NCBI GenBank assembly: GCA_964643885.1
Contig: CAZXUI010000036.1
Coordinates: 1-43,135 of the forward strand
Direction of reading: 5' to 3'
Length of the DNA: 43,135 bases
Source: CAADGL01 sp964643885
GTDB lineage: Bacteria; Planctomycetota; Phycisphaerae; UBA1845; Fen-1342
Of the stretch, positions 8,442-18,500 are shown one piece after another. The position numbers were made by a program, and so were the translations under genes. Below the pieces are notes generated by a model. It did not search any database and was not told where the DNA came from. It worked only from the letters and a program-made list of their open reading frames with translations. The number at the start of each line of letters is the position of its first letter. Position 1 is the first letter of the stretch.

Positions 8442-9131
8442 ATGTCGGTAGCGGCCCGCCGCGGCTTCACGCTCCTCGAAGCGCTGCTCGTGATCGCGCT
8501 GCTCTCCGTGCTGGCCGCGGTGGTCTGGCCGGATTTCGCCGCCGCCCGCCGCAGCGAGCAGCTCGGCGAGTCCGCCGGCCGCATCAAGGCGCTGCTGGCG
8601 ATGTCGCGCGCCCAGGCGATGAACGAGGCGCGCACCTACCGCGTCCGCATCCGCACCGACGGCACGCTCAACGTCCGCGTGCAGCGCGACGCGCTGCTTG
8701 CGCCGCACACCTACATCAAGGTGCGTGACACCTGGGCTACGCTCGAGTTCCTGCTGCCGGATGTCTGGGTGGCCGCGCTCCAGCCTCTGCCCGAAGGGCC
8801 GCCGCCGATCCTGATCGAGGACGACGAGATCGAGTTTCCCGACGAGCTCGAGGAGGACCCGGACCCGATCAGCGACTTCGACGCGCCGTTCGACATCTTC
8901 TTCGCCCCCGACGGCACGAGCGGCTCGGCCCGCTGGGTCCTGCGCGACGCCGACGGCCGCGGGCTGATGATGACGCTGGACGGCCGCCTGGGACGTGTAA
9001 CCATTGAGCCGGTCGATCCGCTCGAGAAAGGCGAGATCGAGCGGCCGGAGAAGCTCGATCAGCCCGACGAGGACGAGGTCGACGAAGAGAGCCTGCCCGA
9101 CCTCGAGGACCTGCGGATAGGGAATCGATGA
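8442..9131 (+). CDS. gspH: Minor pseudopilin GspH-like
   Basis: 229 residues. The prepilin motif RRGFTLLEALLVIALLSVLA cleaves after Gly8, with Glu13 at +5. The following part (KALLAMSRAQAMNEARTYRV) is typical of GspH/FimT pseudopilins. The C-terminal third is unusually acidic (DEIEFPDELEEDPDPISDFD, then EKLDQPDEDEVDEESLPDL), longer than in proteobacterial GspH. The stop overlaps the ATG of the next gene by 4 bp. GspH is thought to sit near the pseudopilus tip with I, J and K. Confidence 0.8.
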   Translation: MSVAARRGFTLLEALLVIALLSVLAAVVWPDFAAARRSEQLGESAGRIKALLAMSRAQAMNEARTYRVRIRTDGTLNVRVQRDALLAPHTYIKVRDTWATLEFLLPDVWVAALQPLPEGPPPILIEDDEIEFPDELEEDPDPISDFDAPFDIFFAPDGTSGSARWVLRDADGRGLMMTLDGRLGRVTIEPVDPLEKGEIERPEKLDQPDEDEVDEESLPDLEDLRIGNR

Positions 9132-10063
9132 AGACGATGCCGAGACCCATGATTGACGCCCGCCGCCGCCGCGCGGCCCTGCTGCTGGAAGTGCTGATCG
9201 CGCTGACCATCGCCGTCTTTGCGATGGGCCTGATGGCCGGCCAGCTCGTCGGCGGCCTGCGCCTCACGTACGACGCCGACTTCCAGACCCGCGCCGTACA
9301 GCTCTCCGATCGGTTGCTGGCCCTGCTCGAGCTCGACATGGAGACTGCCGCCCGCTTCTTCTCCGACCAGAGCATCGACGGCGATTTCGGCGAGGGGAAT
9401 CCGGGCTGGTTCTGGCGGGCCTATATCGAGCCGCTCCAGGACTTCGAAGGCCTCGGCCGCGTGACCATCGAGATTCTCTACCAGACCGACGAGGAGCGGA
9501 TCGACCACATCGAGGGCGCTACCGTCGTCCGCTCGCTGCACCTGCTCAAGGCCGATCCCGGCCGGATCGACCTGGCCGAGGACTTCGGCGTGCCCGAAGA
9601 GCAGCTCGCCCTGCTTTCCGAGATGGTGCCGATCCCCGGCTTCGATCCCCAGTCGCTCGATCCGCAGCAACTCGTTTCGCTCGACCCCGCGACGCTGCTC
9701 GAGATGCTTCCGGTCCTGCTGCCGCTGCTTCAGCAGTTCGGCGGGATCGGCGGGGGCGGCGGCATGCTGGGCGAGCTGCTCGGCGGTGCGCTGCCGCCGG
9801 GACTCGAAGGTCTCGAAGGCCTGATGGGCGGCGCCGGCGGCGAGGGGGGCCCGCAGAGCGAGGCGGACCGCATTCGCGACGCCGTCCGCGACGCGACCGG
9901 CGAGGATCTGCCGCCCGAGCTGCTCGAGAACATCGGCGGCGGCCAGGGCGGAAACCGCCGCGGCGGCGCTTTTCGTCCGCCCGGTCGCGGCCAGAACATC
10001 AACGACCTGAACAACAACCGCGGCGGCCGCGGCCGCGGCAATCGCGGAGGCGGCGAAGAGTGA
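9128..10063 (+). CDS. gspI: Minor pseudopilin, GspI-like, with long Gly-rich tail
   Basis: 311 residues. The N-terminus RRRRAALLLEVLIALTIAVF is a prepilin signal with Ala16 at -1 and Glu21 at +5 (ALLLE instead of FTLLE). The gene's place between gspH and gspJ argues for GspI. A normal GspI is about 120-130 residues; here an extra region begins near residue 155. It is rich in Leu and Pro (FDPQSLDPQQLVSLDPATLL), then Gly (GGIGGGGGMLGELLGG), and ends in Gly-Arg-Asn repeats (NNNRGGRGRGNRGGGEE). The start ATG at 9128 follows GGGAATCG and overlaps gspH. The tail is probably disordered; no function is known to me. Confidence 0.75.
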   Translation: MKTMPRPMIDARRRRAALLLEVLIALTIAVFAMGLMAGQLVGGLRLTYDADFQTRAVQLSDRLLALLELDMETAARFFSDQSIDGDFGEGNPGWFWRAYIEPLQDFEGLGRVTIEILYQTDEERIDHIEGATVVRSLHLLKADPGRIDLAEDFGVPEEQLALLSEMVPIPGFDPQSLDPQQLVSLDPATLLEMLPVLLPLLQQFGGIGGGGGMLGELLGGALPPGLEGLEGLMGGAGGEGGPQSEADRIRDAVRDATGEDLPPELLENIGGGQGGNRRGGAFRPPGRGQNINDLNNNRGGRGRGNRGGGEE

Positions 10064-10896
10064 TGCGACCCACCCGCGGCCATCTCGTGCGCGGCCTGAC
10101 GCTGCTCGAGGTCATCATCGCGATCTCGCTGGTGGTGATGCTGATGGCTGCGGTGATGACGTTCTTCTGGCAGGCCGGGGAGATTCGCGCCCAGGCGGCC
10201 GACCGCATCGACCGTACGCAGGTTGCGCGGCAGGTGCTCGCGCGCATCGGCGAGGAGATTCGCGGCTGCGTCGGAATGGAGCAGATCGGCTTCCCGCTGG
10301 AGCAGCGTCTGATCGGCGACCGCCGCTCGATCACGTTCCTTACGACGACGCTGCCCGACCCGGACCGCTACACGTTCTACGGCGAGTTCGACGATCTGCC
10401 GCCCGCGCGGCACGACCTGACGCTCGTCACCTACCGCCTCTGGGTCGAGGACGAGGAAGTCGACGAGAACGGCGAGCCGATCGTCGGCGGCATCATCCGC
10501 AGCGAGAAGCAGACGCTTAATCAGTTTCTGGTCGAGGAGGATGACCCGCTCCAGCTCCGCCACGACCTGTGGTCGCACGAGCTGGGCTATCTCGAGTTCC
10601 GCTACTTCGACGGGGTCGAGTGGAGCACCACCTGGGACCTGACGGAGGGCAACTCCCTGCCGCAGCTCATCCAGGTCACGGTCGGCTACCAGAATGTGAC
10701 CATGGAAGAGTGGGAGGACACCGATCTTCAGACCTATCCCATCAGCGAGTATCCGCTCGGCGATGAGCTCGAACACCCGGACCGCTACAGCATGATCATC
10801 CGCATCCCCGCCGCGGACAAGTTCTTCGGCAGCCGGGTACAGCGCGTCGGCAAGCAGTTCGCCGAGCAGCTCGGCGTGGGAGGGAGCGGTCTGTAA
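10060..10896 (+). CDS. gspJ: Minor pseudopilin GspJ-like
   Basis: 278 residues. The prepilin motif RGLTLLEVIIAISLVVMLMA has Gly12 at -1 and Glu17 at +5. The downstream part, AQAADRIDRTQVARQVLARI and EEIRGCVGM, fits the GspJ pattern of a helix followed by a beta domain. The start is either GTG 10060, overlapping the gspI stop, or ATG 10063 directly after it; the sequence does not decide. The stop TAA overlaps the gspK ATG by one base. With GspI and GspK it would form the tip complex of the pseudopilus. Confidence 0.8.
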   Translation: MMRPTRGHLVRGLTLLEVIIAISLVVMLMAAVMTFFWQAGEIRAQAADRIDRTQVARQVLARIGEEIRGCVGMEQIGFPLEQRLIGDRRSITFLTTTLPDPDRYTFYGEFDDLPPARHDLTLVTYRLWVEDEEVDENGEPIVGGIIRSEKQTLNQFLVEEDDPLQLRHDLWSHELGYLEFRYFDGVEWSTTWDLTEGNSLPQLIQVTVGYQNVTMEEWEDTDLQTYPISEYPLGDELEHPDRYSMIIRIPAADKFFGSRVQRVGKQFAEQLGVGGSGL

Positions 10897-12530
10897 TGCG
10901 TTTTCGCCGCCCGGCCGTCGTGCTGCCCGTCGTGCTCGTGCTCATCGCCCTGCTGGCGCTGACGCTCGCGGGCTTCGTCTTCTTCGTGCAGTCCGAGACG
11001 GCCGGCACCAGCGCCTACGCCGACCAGCAGCAGGCCCGTCTGGCGGCCGAGTCGGGTCTGGAGGAGCTGACCTCGATCCTGCGGACGGCCAAACACGACG
11101 CCTCGGCCTGGTTCAACGCGCCGGCCCGCCTGCGGCACGCCCTGGTCTGGGCGGCGGGGTATGAGCGCGACGGCGATCCCGTCGCTCAGCTCGGCTCGCG
11201 CAAGGACCTGCTCGAGAGCGGCGAGGCGATCGTTCCGGCCTGGCGCTACAGCATCGTCGCCATCCAGTTCGACGGCCCGCCCAACAGCATCCGCTACGGG
11301 ATCACGCCCGAGTCCGGCAAGCTGAACATCAACGCCGCCACGGAGCAGCAGCTTCAGAACCTGCTCTCGCCGCTGCTGGTGGAGCTCGGCATCGAGAACC
11401 CGCAGGACCTGATCAACAGTCTGCTCGACTGGCTTGATGAGGATGACGAGCCGCGCGAGGGCGGGGCCGAAAACGACTACTACAACACGCTCGAGCCGCC
11501 TTACAGCGCCAAGAACGGCCCGGTCGATACGATCGAGGAGCTGCTGCTGATCAAGGGCTTCTCACCGGCCGTGCTCTACGGCGAAGACGTCAACCGCAAC
11601 GGCATTCTGGACCGCAACGAGGACGATGGCGACGCGACCTTCCCCTACTACGACAATGCCGACGGCATTCTCAACTTCGGCATCGCCCCGTTCCTGACCG
11701 TCTACGCCCGCGAGCTGGACACCGCGCTGGACAACCAGCCGCGCATCAACCTGAACGGCGAGTTCGCCGTCATCGCCGCCCAGATCGGGCAGTACTTCCA
11801 GGAAGGCGAGCTCAGCGACACCACCACCGGCTTCCTGCTCGGCCTGGCACAGAGCGACTTCAACTTCCGCCAGCTCCGCAGCCCGGCCGATCTCTATGTT
11901 TCGGACGAGGAGCGAGCCGGCGCCGGCAGCGAGGAAGGCGGCGAAGGCGGTGAGGGCGGCGAAGAGGGCGAAGGGGGTGAGGGCGGAGAAGGGGGAGAGG
12001 GCGGTGAGCAGGGGGAAGGCGGCGCGGGCGGCCCGCAGCAGCCGCAGATCCCCGAAGCCCTGCTGGCCAGCCCCGTCACGCTCGAAGAGCTGCCCTACCT
12101 GATGGACCGCTTCACCACGCGCCAGGCCGGCCAGACCCAGTCCGCCCTCGTCGGATTGATCAACGTCAATACGGCCCCGGCCCGCGTGCTGCAACTGATT
12201 CCCGGCATGACGCCCAAGGCGGCGGCCGACATCGTCGCCATGCGGGCCACGCTCGACGGCCAAACGCTCCGCACGACCGCCTGGCCGCTGGTTGTCGGCG
12301 CCGTCGACGCACCGACGTTCAAGCAGATCGCGCCCTACCTGACCACCAAGGCCCACCAGTTCCACGTCGAAATCGTGGGCTATGCCGATCACCTGCCGAT
12401 CGCGCGCCGCTTCGAGTGGATCATCGAGATGGTCGGCCCGCTCGCTCAGGTCAAATACACGCGCGATCTGACCGGCCTGGGCATGGCCTGGCCGGTCGAT
12501 GACGATACCATCGTGGTGACGGGCCGCTGA
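10896..12530 (+). CDS. gspK: Minor pseudopilin GspK with EGG-rich insert
   Basis: 544 residues. The N-terminus (RRPAVVLPVVLVLIALLALT) is a class III signal and membrane helix lacking Glu at +5, as is normal for GspK. A QQARLAAESGLEEL helix follows. Two SAM-like/helix-hairpin-helix stretches are visible: GKLNINAATEQQLQNLL (about 143-160) and GLINVNTAPARVLQLIPGM (about 420-440). Between them, at about 345-385, lies a low-complexity tract of GlyGluGly repeats (GGEGGEGGEEGEGGEGG), unlike classic GspK. GspK caps the pseudopilus. GGGAGG a few bases before the ATG is a strong ribosome binding site. Confidence 0.88.
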   Translation: MRFRRPAVVLPVVLVLIALLALTLAGFVFFVQSETAGTSAYADQQQARLAAESGLEELTSILRTAKHDASAWFNAPARLRHALVWAAGYERDGDPVAQLGSRKDLLESGEAIVPAWRYSIVAIQFDGPPNSIRYGITPESGKLNINAATEQQLQNLLSPLLVELGIENPQDLINSLLDWLDEDDEPREGGAENDYYNTLEPPYSAKNGPVDTIEELLLIKGFSPAVLYGEDVNRNGILDRNEDDGDATFPYYDNADGILNFGIAPFLTVYARELDTALDNQPRINLNGEFAVIAAQIGQYFQEGELSDTTTGFLLGLAQSDFNFRQLRSPADLYVSDEERAGAGSEEGGEGGEGGEEGEGGEGGEGGEGGEQGEGGAGGPQQPQIPEALLASPVTLEELPYLMDRFTTRQAGQTQSALVGLINVNTAPARVLQLIPGMTPKAAADIVAMRATLDGQTLRTTAWPLVVGAVDAPTFKQIAPYLTTKAHQFHVEIVGYADHLPIARRFEWIIEMVGPLAQVKYTRDLTGLGMAWPVDDDTIVVTGR

Positions 12531-12551
12531 ACCGCGGCCGCAGGAGCTTTC

Positions 12552-14171
12552 GTGATCGGATTTCCTCGCAAGCTGCTCTGCCTCGACTGGGACAAGCGCT
12601 CCCTGCGCTTCGTCGTGGCCCGCGTGGGCTCGGGCTCCTTCCAGCTCGAAGACGCCCACTGGCCGCCGATCCCTTCCAGCGTCGACGTGGAGGACCCCCA
12701 GTCGCTGGGCGCCTTCATCGCGCACGCCCTGACCACCAAGCGTGTCCATTGCCGCCGCGCCGTCATTGACGTCCCGCGCGACCGCGCCGTCATCAACCGG
12801 CTCTCCCTCCCGCCGACGCCCCCGGAGGAGCTCCCCTCGGCCGTCCGCTTCCAGGCCCTCAAGGAGCTGCCGTTCCCGGTCGACGAATCGGCCATCGACT
12901 ACCTCGTGCTCGAATCCGACGGCGAAGGCCGCGCGACGGAGGTCCTGCTGGCCGCCGTCCGCAATGAGACGATCGAGAAGCTCAAGGCCACCTGCGCCGC
13001 GGCCGGGCTGGAGCTCGCCCGCGTCGGTCTGCGGCCGTGTGCGAACCTGGTCAGCATCTCCGCCATGCCCGGCCGCTCCGAGCGCCGCGTGATGCTCGTC
13101 GAAGTCGGCCCGAACATGACGGAGATCGACGTTTTCCGTGCCGGCGTGCTCGCGTTTTCGCGCTCGGCCAGCGTCTCGGTGCCGTTCCTCGCGGGCGACC
13201 TGGTGAGCGACGACAGCCGCGTCTCGGCCCGCTCCGAGTGGTCGGAGCGCGAGCGCACTGAAGATTTCGAAGCCGCCGCCGTGAACGAACTGCTGGTCGA
13301 GGTGACGCGCACGCTCCAGGCATACCGCGCCACAGAGCCCAACTCCGCCGTGGACGAAGTGGTCATCGCCGGCGGCACCGGCGTCGAGCCCGCGCTGATG
13401 CAGGCCATCGGCCGGCGCTTCTCGCTGCCGACGGCCCTCTTCGACCCGACGCCGATCCTCGGCACCACCGCCGGCGACGCGGCCAAGCTGCGCCCCCTCT
13501 CGGCCGTCATCGGCCTGGGGCTGGGCATCGGCCGCGATGGGCGGCTGCCGATCGACTTTCTCCATCCCAAGAAGCCCGTGCCGCGCGGTCGTTCGGTCCG
13601 CCGCCGGCTCCAGTTGGGGGGGGCCGTGGCCGCGGCGGTCGTCGTCGCGGGTGTGGGTTGGGCCGCCAACGAGGTCATCCGCCTGAACCGTCAGATCGCG
13701 TCCCTCGACGCGCTGGTCGACCCGCGCGACGGTACGCTCACGCAGCAGGTCCGCAGCATGACCGAGCTGGAGATCCGCACCAAGGAGGTCGATCTCTGGG
13801 CGGACGAGGCCCGGGATGCCGTGTGGCTGGATCACCTGCTGACGCTCACGCAGCGCGCCATCGAACCCGGCAAGCAGATGCTCGTCGAGAACATCGACTT
13901 CCGCCGCGCGACCGGCACGATCCGCCTGCGCATTTCCGCGGGCGGCAACCAGGTCGCCAGCGAATTCGTCCGCCAGCTCAACGAGATCCAGCTCGACGGC
14001 CGGCCGATCTACCGTGCCGCGCTGGGCACCTGGCAGGACGGCGGCGCCGTCGATCCGCGCTTCAAGGGCCGCGTCGACGTCACCGTCGAGCTGCTCGAGC
14101 TCGAGGAGCACAACGACCCCGCCCGCATCAAGCAGCGCGAGCGCGACCACAAGAAACTGCTGAACGTGTGA
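12552..14171 (+). CDS. gspL: GspL-type platform protein (PilM-like ATPase fold plus PilN-like part)
   Basis: 539 residues from GTG 12552, with GGAG five bases upstream. Residues 1 to about 335 have the actin-like PilM/GspL pattern (LLCLDWDKRSLRFVVARVG, then RRAVIDVPRDRAVINRLSLP, and VDEVVIAGGTGVEPALMQAI). A membrane helix at about 354-374 (LGGAVAAAVVVAGVGWAANE) leads into a periplasmic PilN-like domain to the end. This fused layout is how GspL links the ATPase GspE to the periplasmic platform. The family is divergent, so PilM/PilN-style naming would also be acceptable. Confidence 0.75.
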   Translation: MIGFPRKLLCLDWDKRSLRFVVARVGSGSFQLEDAHWPPIPSSVDVEDPQSLGAFIAHALTTKRVHCRRAVIDVPRDRAVINRLSLPPTPPEELPSAVRFQALKELPFPVDESAIDYLVLESDGEGRATEVLLAAVRNETIEKLKATCAAAGLELARVGLRPCANLVSISAMPGRSERRVMLVEVGPNMTEIDVFRAGVLAFSRSASVSVPFLAGDLVSDDSRVSARSEWSERERTEDFEAAAVNELLVEVTRTLQAYRATEPNSAVDEVVIAGGTGVEPALMQAIGRRFSLPTALFDPTPILGTTAGDAAKLRPLSAVIGLGLGIGRDGRLPIDFLHPKKPVPRGRSVRRRLQLGGAVAAAVVVAGVGWAANEVIRLNRQIASLDALVDPRDGTLTQQVRSMTELEIRTKEVDLWADEARDAVWLDHLLTLTQRAIEPGKQMLVENIDFRRATGTIRLRISAGGNQVASEFVRQLNEIQLDGRPIYRAALGTWQDGGAVDPRFKGRVDVTVELLELEEHNDPARIKQRERDHKKLLNV

Positions 14172-14190
14172 TGACAGGAGCCGCCCCCGG

Positions 14191-15309
14191 ATGAGCCCAC
14201 GCGAAAAAATCCTCGCCTCGCTGATCGCGGCAGTTATTCTGCTCGTCGGCGGCGTGTCGCTCGTCCGCTCGCGGCTGGTCGAGCCACTTAATCAGAAGCG
14301 CGCGACGCTCCGCCAGTTGAACGAGCGCCGCGGCGAGCTCGAGCTGCGCCTCGCCCACGAGGCCGCCACCCGCAACGACTGGCAGGATCGCACGAAGCGC
14401 ATGATCGCCACCGGCGCCTTCGAGGCCGAGGAGCTCTTCCGCAGCGACCTGGCCCAGATGCTGCGCAACGCCGGGCTGGCGGACGTCAGCCTTCGCCCGC
14501 GGGCCGCGCTCGTGACCAAGAAAGGTTTCCGCGAGGGCTTCATCGAGGTGCCCTTCTCCATCAACGCCCAGGGCACGCTCGACCAGGTCGTCGGCTTCCT
14601 GCGCGAGTTCTATCAGCGTCCATACTACGTCCGCATCTCCGAGCTGAGCCTCAGCGCGGTGCAGACCGGTGCGGCCGCGGCCGCGCGACGCGGCGCCAAC
14701 CGCCGCGGCGGCGCCGATGAGCCGCTGCTGAACGTCATCATCGTCGCCTCGACGCTCGTTCTGCCCGAGACGCCCGGCATCAAGCCGGTGCCGCTCGACC
14801 CGAATCAGATCACGCAGCCCGATACCTGGCTGCTGGCCCAGGCGGACCTCAACAGCTACAACGACATTGCGACCGTCAATCTCTTCAGGCTCTACGAGCC
14901 GCCGAAGCCGACGCCGCCCCGGCCGGACCCTCCGGTCGCGCAGAACACCGAGCGCCCAACGCCGCCGGTCGCGCCGCCGCGCGACCCGCGGGCCGATATG
15001 CGCGAGCTGCGCCTGGCCGCCACGACCTCGACCAACGGCGACCTGGTCGCCTGGATCGTCAGGAAGGGCGCCTACGAGGCGCCGCAGCCGGTTCGACTCA
15101 ACGAGGTCTTCGACGACGGCAAGCTCGTGCTCATTCACCCGACCGGAATCGTCATCCGCGTCCTGCCCGAAGGCGACCCGCAGTCGCCGCCCACGGACTA
15201 CTTCTACGTCCTGGGCGCCGAGGACCTCTACGAGCGGGTCGTCGTCGACCCCGCCGAGCACCCGGACATCGCCCGCGACCTCCAGCGCGCCTTCGCCCGC
15301 CGCGAGTAG
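14191..15309 (+). CDS. gspM: GspM/PilO-like platform protein
   Basis: 372 residues. One N-terminal membrane helix (about 8-25, LASLIAAVILLVGGVSLV) is followed by a coiled-coil stretch (NQKRATLRQLNERRGELELR) and a ferredoxin-like periplasmic domain (VPFSINAQGTLDQVVGFLRE), as in PilO/GspM. A Pro-rich linker (PPKPTPPRPDPPVAQNTERP) then leads to a second C-terminal domain of about 100 residues (GDLVAWIVRKGAYEAPQPVR) that could act like GspC or PilP in contacting the secretin; this is inference. It begins 19 bp after gspL, so they are probably co-transcribed. Confidence 0.65.
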   Translation: MSPREKILASLIAAVILLVGGVSLVRSRLVEPLNQKRATLRQLNERRGELELRLAHEAATRNDWQDRTKRMIATGAFEAEELFRSDLAQMLRNAGLADVSLRPRAALVTKKGFREGFIEVPFSINAQGTLDQVVGFLREFYQRPYYVRISELSLSAVQTGAAAAARRGANRRGGADEPLLNVIIVASTLVLPETPGIKPVPLDPNQITQPDTWLLAQADLNSYNDIATVNLFRLYEPPKPTPPRPDPPVAQNTERPTPPVAPPRDPRADMRELRLAATTSTNGDLVAWIVRKGAYEAPQPVRLNEVFDDGKLVLIHPTGIVIRVLPEGDPQSPPTDYFYVLGAEDLYERVVVDPAEHPDIARDLQRAFARRE

Positions 15310-15332
15310 CCCGTCCGCCGCATCGTCGGTGG

Positions 15333-15354
15333 GGGCGGGCCGCTCTGCCCGCCC
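15333..15354 (+). terminator. Strong hairpin after gspM
   Basis: GGGCGGGC, a 6-nt loop, then GCCCGCCC: a perfect 8-bp stem 23 bp past the gspM stop. There is no T-tract, so it is not a standard intrinsic terminator. It may stop or pause transcription or act as an mRNA 3' end before the giant secretin gene. Confidence 0.35.
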
Positions 15355-15458
15355 ATCGCCCGCTCAGCGCCCGCCCCGATGCCCGCTCCGCAACCCGTTT
15401 TCCTGCAACCGCTTGCGATTTATCCGCCGGCCCAATTTGAAGCCGCCGCACGTGTCAC

Positions 15459-15482
15459 CTCGCACCCGTTTGCGGGTATAAA
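15459..15482 (+). promoter_or_regulatory. Possible promoter for the giant gspD
   Basis: TATAAA at 15477-15482 is the best -10-like box in the 283-bp gap before gspD. A weak -35-like GTCACC lies 17 bp upstream, and ACCCG/CGGGT forms a small palindrome just before the box. In a GC-rich genome such a box stands out, but the assignment is tentative. Confidence 0.25.
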
Positions 15483-15592
15483 TGCGTACGGGGTGTGCCA
15501 GCCGGACTGTGGTCGGAGCGCGCACCAGAACTCATGCGAAACATCGTGCGGCCCCGTCGGGCCGACGGCCGCTTGCTCTGCGAGGTGAATCC

Positions 15593-18500
15593 ATGTCGCA
15601 CCTGATTCAGCGACGCGGGATTTGGGCTCCTCTACTCATCGTGACCGCCGCCTGGCTCGTCGCCGGCTTCCTGCTCAGGCAGGAATCCCTCACGACCGCC
15701 TCCGCCAGGCCCGACCAGACGCCTCCGCGACTCGAAGGCGCCGCCATCCGCCCCGTCGCGGCCGTTGCGGCCGGCCGGGCCGAGAGCGAGCCGGTCGTGC
15801 TCGCCGCGGCCGCCCCGAGCGCGCCCATCGCCTCGCCGCTCGACACTTCCGCCGAGGCGCAACAGCGCCTCGCGCGTTTCCAGGAGCTGCGCGACGAGGC
15901 CCGGCAGGCGCAGCTCGCCGCGGCCGACGCCGCCCAGGGGCAGCCCGAGCCGCAGCCCGCGCCGCACCCCGGCGACGCTGACGAGCAGGAGTCCCAGCCG
16001 CCCGCCGCCCAGCCGCCGAGGTCCGACGCGGCCGCGGCACAGGAGAAGCCCGCCTCTCAGCCGACCACGCAACCCGCCGGCAGCCAGCCGGCCAGCCAGC
16101 CGCAGGTCTCGCCGGAGGAGGTCAAGGAAAAGCTGCGCCGCCTCAAGGAGCTTCGCGAGCGGGCCGCCCGCAGCGCCGCCGAGCGCGCCGCTCAGTCTCA
16201 GCCCGCACGGCCTGACGAACCCGCCGTCGAGGACGACGGCGATCTCCGCTCCGCGCCGCGCGGCCCGGACCTGACCGCCCAGCCCGCCGACCGCCCCATG
16301 CCGCAGGCAACGACCGCGCCCGACACGCAGGAGCAGCCGCCGGCCGACGCTGAGGCCGTTCCGCCGCCGGCGGACGACGGCCGCACCGAGTGGTTCTCGT
16401 ATGACGAGATGCCCTTCGAGGATGTCGTCCGCCAGTTCGCCGACCGGCTCGGCAAGCCGATCATCGGGGACGTGCTGGTCGGCGGCTCGCTGACGTATAA
16501 GGGCCGCACGAAGATGACCAAGGAAGAGGCGATCGATCGCCTCAACCTGCTGATGCAGATGCAGGCCCCCGGCTACCGCTTCGTCGAGATCGAAGACTAC
16601 GTCATGGTGATCCCGATCAACGAGATGGCGATGTACGTCCCGATCGACTACATCTTCGCCACGGTCGAGGAGTTCGAAGCCGCCAGCCCGCGCGACATGG
16701 AGTACGTGACGGTCTACATCCGCATCGAGGACCGCGCCGCCGCGGACGTGGTCAACACTTTCGCCAGTGGTTTCCCGGACTACGTCCGCATGACCTCGCT
16801 GGACGACACGAACCAGATCAAGTTCACCGCCCTGGCCAAGGACGTGCGCAAGTTCCTCACGCTCTTCCGCAGGCTGCCGGTCGACACCTTTGACCCGCGG
16901 CAGATGAAGATCTTCGAGATCAAGACCAACGCGACGGTGATCGAGGACTACGTCCGCAACCTGCTCGGCGTGCAGCCGCCGCGGCGGCAGTACAACCCCC
17001 AGACGCGGCAGATCGAGATGGTCGGCGGCGATGAGAACATCTTCATCATGGCCGACGAGCGCACCAACACGCTGATCGTCAAGGCCACGCCGGACCAGCT
17101 CAAGCAGGTCGAGAAGTTCCTGGCCGAGCTCGACAAGAAACCCGACATCGGCGAGTTCAAGACGAACGTCATCGCGATCAAGCACGGCAACGCGCGCGAG
17201 ATCGCCGACCTGCTCAACCAGATCTTCCAGCAGGAGCAGGGCGAGCAGAGCTTCCAGCAGCGCTTCCGGCAGCCGATCCGCCCCAACGTGCGCAACCGCA
17301 ATGTTCGGCAGCCTCAGCAGCAGCCGGGCCAGGTCGACCCCGGAGACGTCTTCGTCGAGGACATCTTCGAGCGGGCCAAGAAGACCATCCGCCTCTCGGC
17401 CGACGAGCGCACCAACACGCTGATCGTCTACGCCAACGAGGACGGGCTGAAGCGGGTCGAGGAGATGCTCGAGCACATCGACCGCCCCGTGCCCAGCAAT
17501 TTCCGCACCTTCGTGCTCCAGAACGCCGAAGCCGAGCAGATGCAGCCGACGATCGAGCAGATCGCCCGCAGCATCGTCACGCAGGTCGGCGGCCGCGGCG
17601 CGACCCGCGCGCCCAGCGTCATCGCCGACCCGGCCGCCAACGCGCTGCACGTGATCGCCGAGCGCGAAGCGATGACCGAGATCGAGGAGATCATCGGACA
17701 GCTCGACGTGCCCGGCGCGCAGCAGAACCGCCACGTGGTCGAGCTGGTCAACATGCGGCCCAGCGAAATGGCCGGCATCGTCGAATCGCTGCTCCAGAGC
17801 AGCGAAGCCGGCCCGACGCGCGGCCGCCGGCCGCCCTCGCGCTTCCAGCGCGGCGGACCGACCACCGTCGTCGGATCACAGGTCATCGGCCTCGACAACG
17901 CCGGCCTGCTGATCGTCATCTGCACCGACGAGGAATGGTCCAAGATCGAGGAGACGATCCGCAACTGGGACGAGCGGGCCGCGACGAATCGTCCCCGCCT
18001 CCAGGAATTCCTGGTCGAGAGAGGCGACGTCCAGTCGATCTTCAACACCGTCAGCCAGCTCTACAGCCGCTATCAGCACCCGACCTTCGGCCAGAGCGCA
18101 CCCGGCATCACCATGGACGGCCAGAAGATCTACGTCTACGCCATCGAGCCGGCCATCGCGGAGATCGGCGCATTGGTCAAAGCGATGGACGTCGAACCGA
18201 CCGTCTATCCGATGGTCATCATCCCGCTCCAGCACGCCGACGCCGCGACCGTCGTCGAGCAGCTCCAGCCGATCATCACCGGCGGCTCGACCACCTTCCG
18301 CGGCCGCACCTTCCGCGGCGTGCAGCAATCAGGCGGCGTGCAGCCGAGCGTTCAGGCCGACGCGGCCACGAACTCGCTGATCGTCCGCGCGGATGAGGAC
18401 ACGCTCGAGCAGATCAAGCAGTTCGTCGACGCGATGGAGCAGGCCTACGCCTCCCAGGCGCCGGAGCGCCGCTTCTACGCGCTCAAGTACGCCGACCCGC

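Noticed and set aside
11562..14150. 862-codon minus-strand open frame
   Set aside because: Opposite gspK and gspL, whose family motifs are clear on the plus strand.
15482..15592. Upstream in-frame start of gspD at 15482
   Set aside because: The 37 added residues are Arg/Thr-rich and precede the membrane signal; ATG 15593 has a good ribosome binding site and places the hydrophobic segment at the N-terminus.
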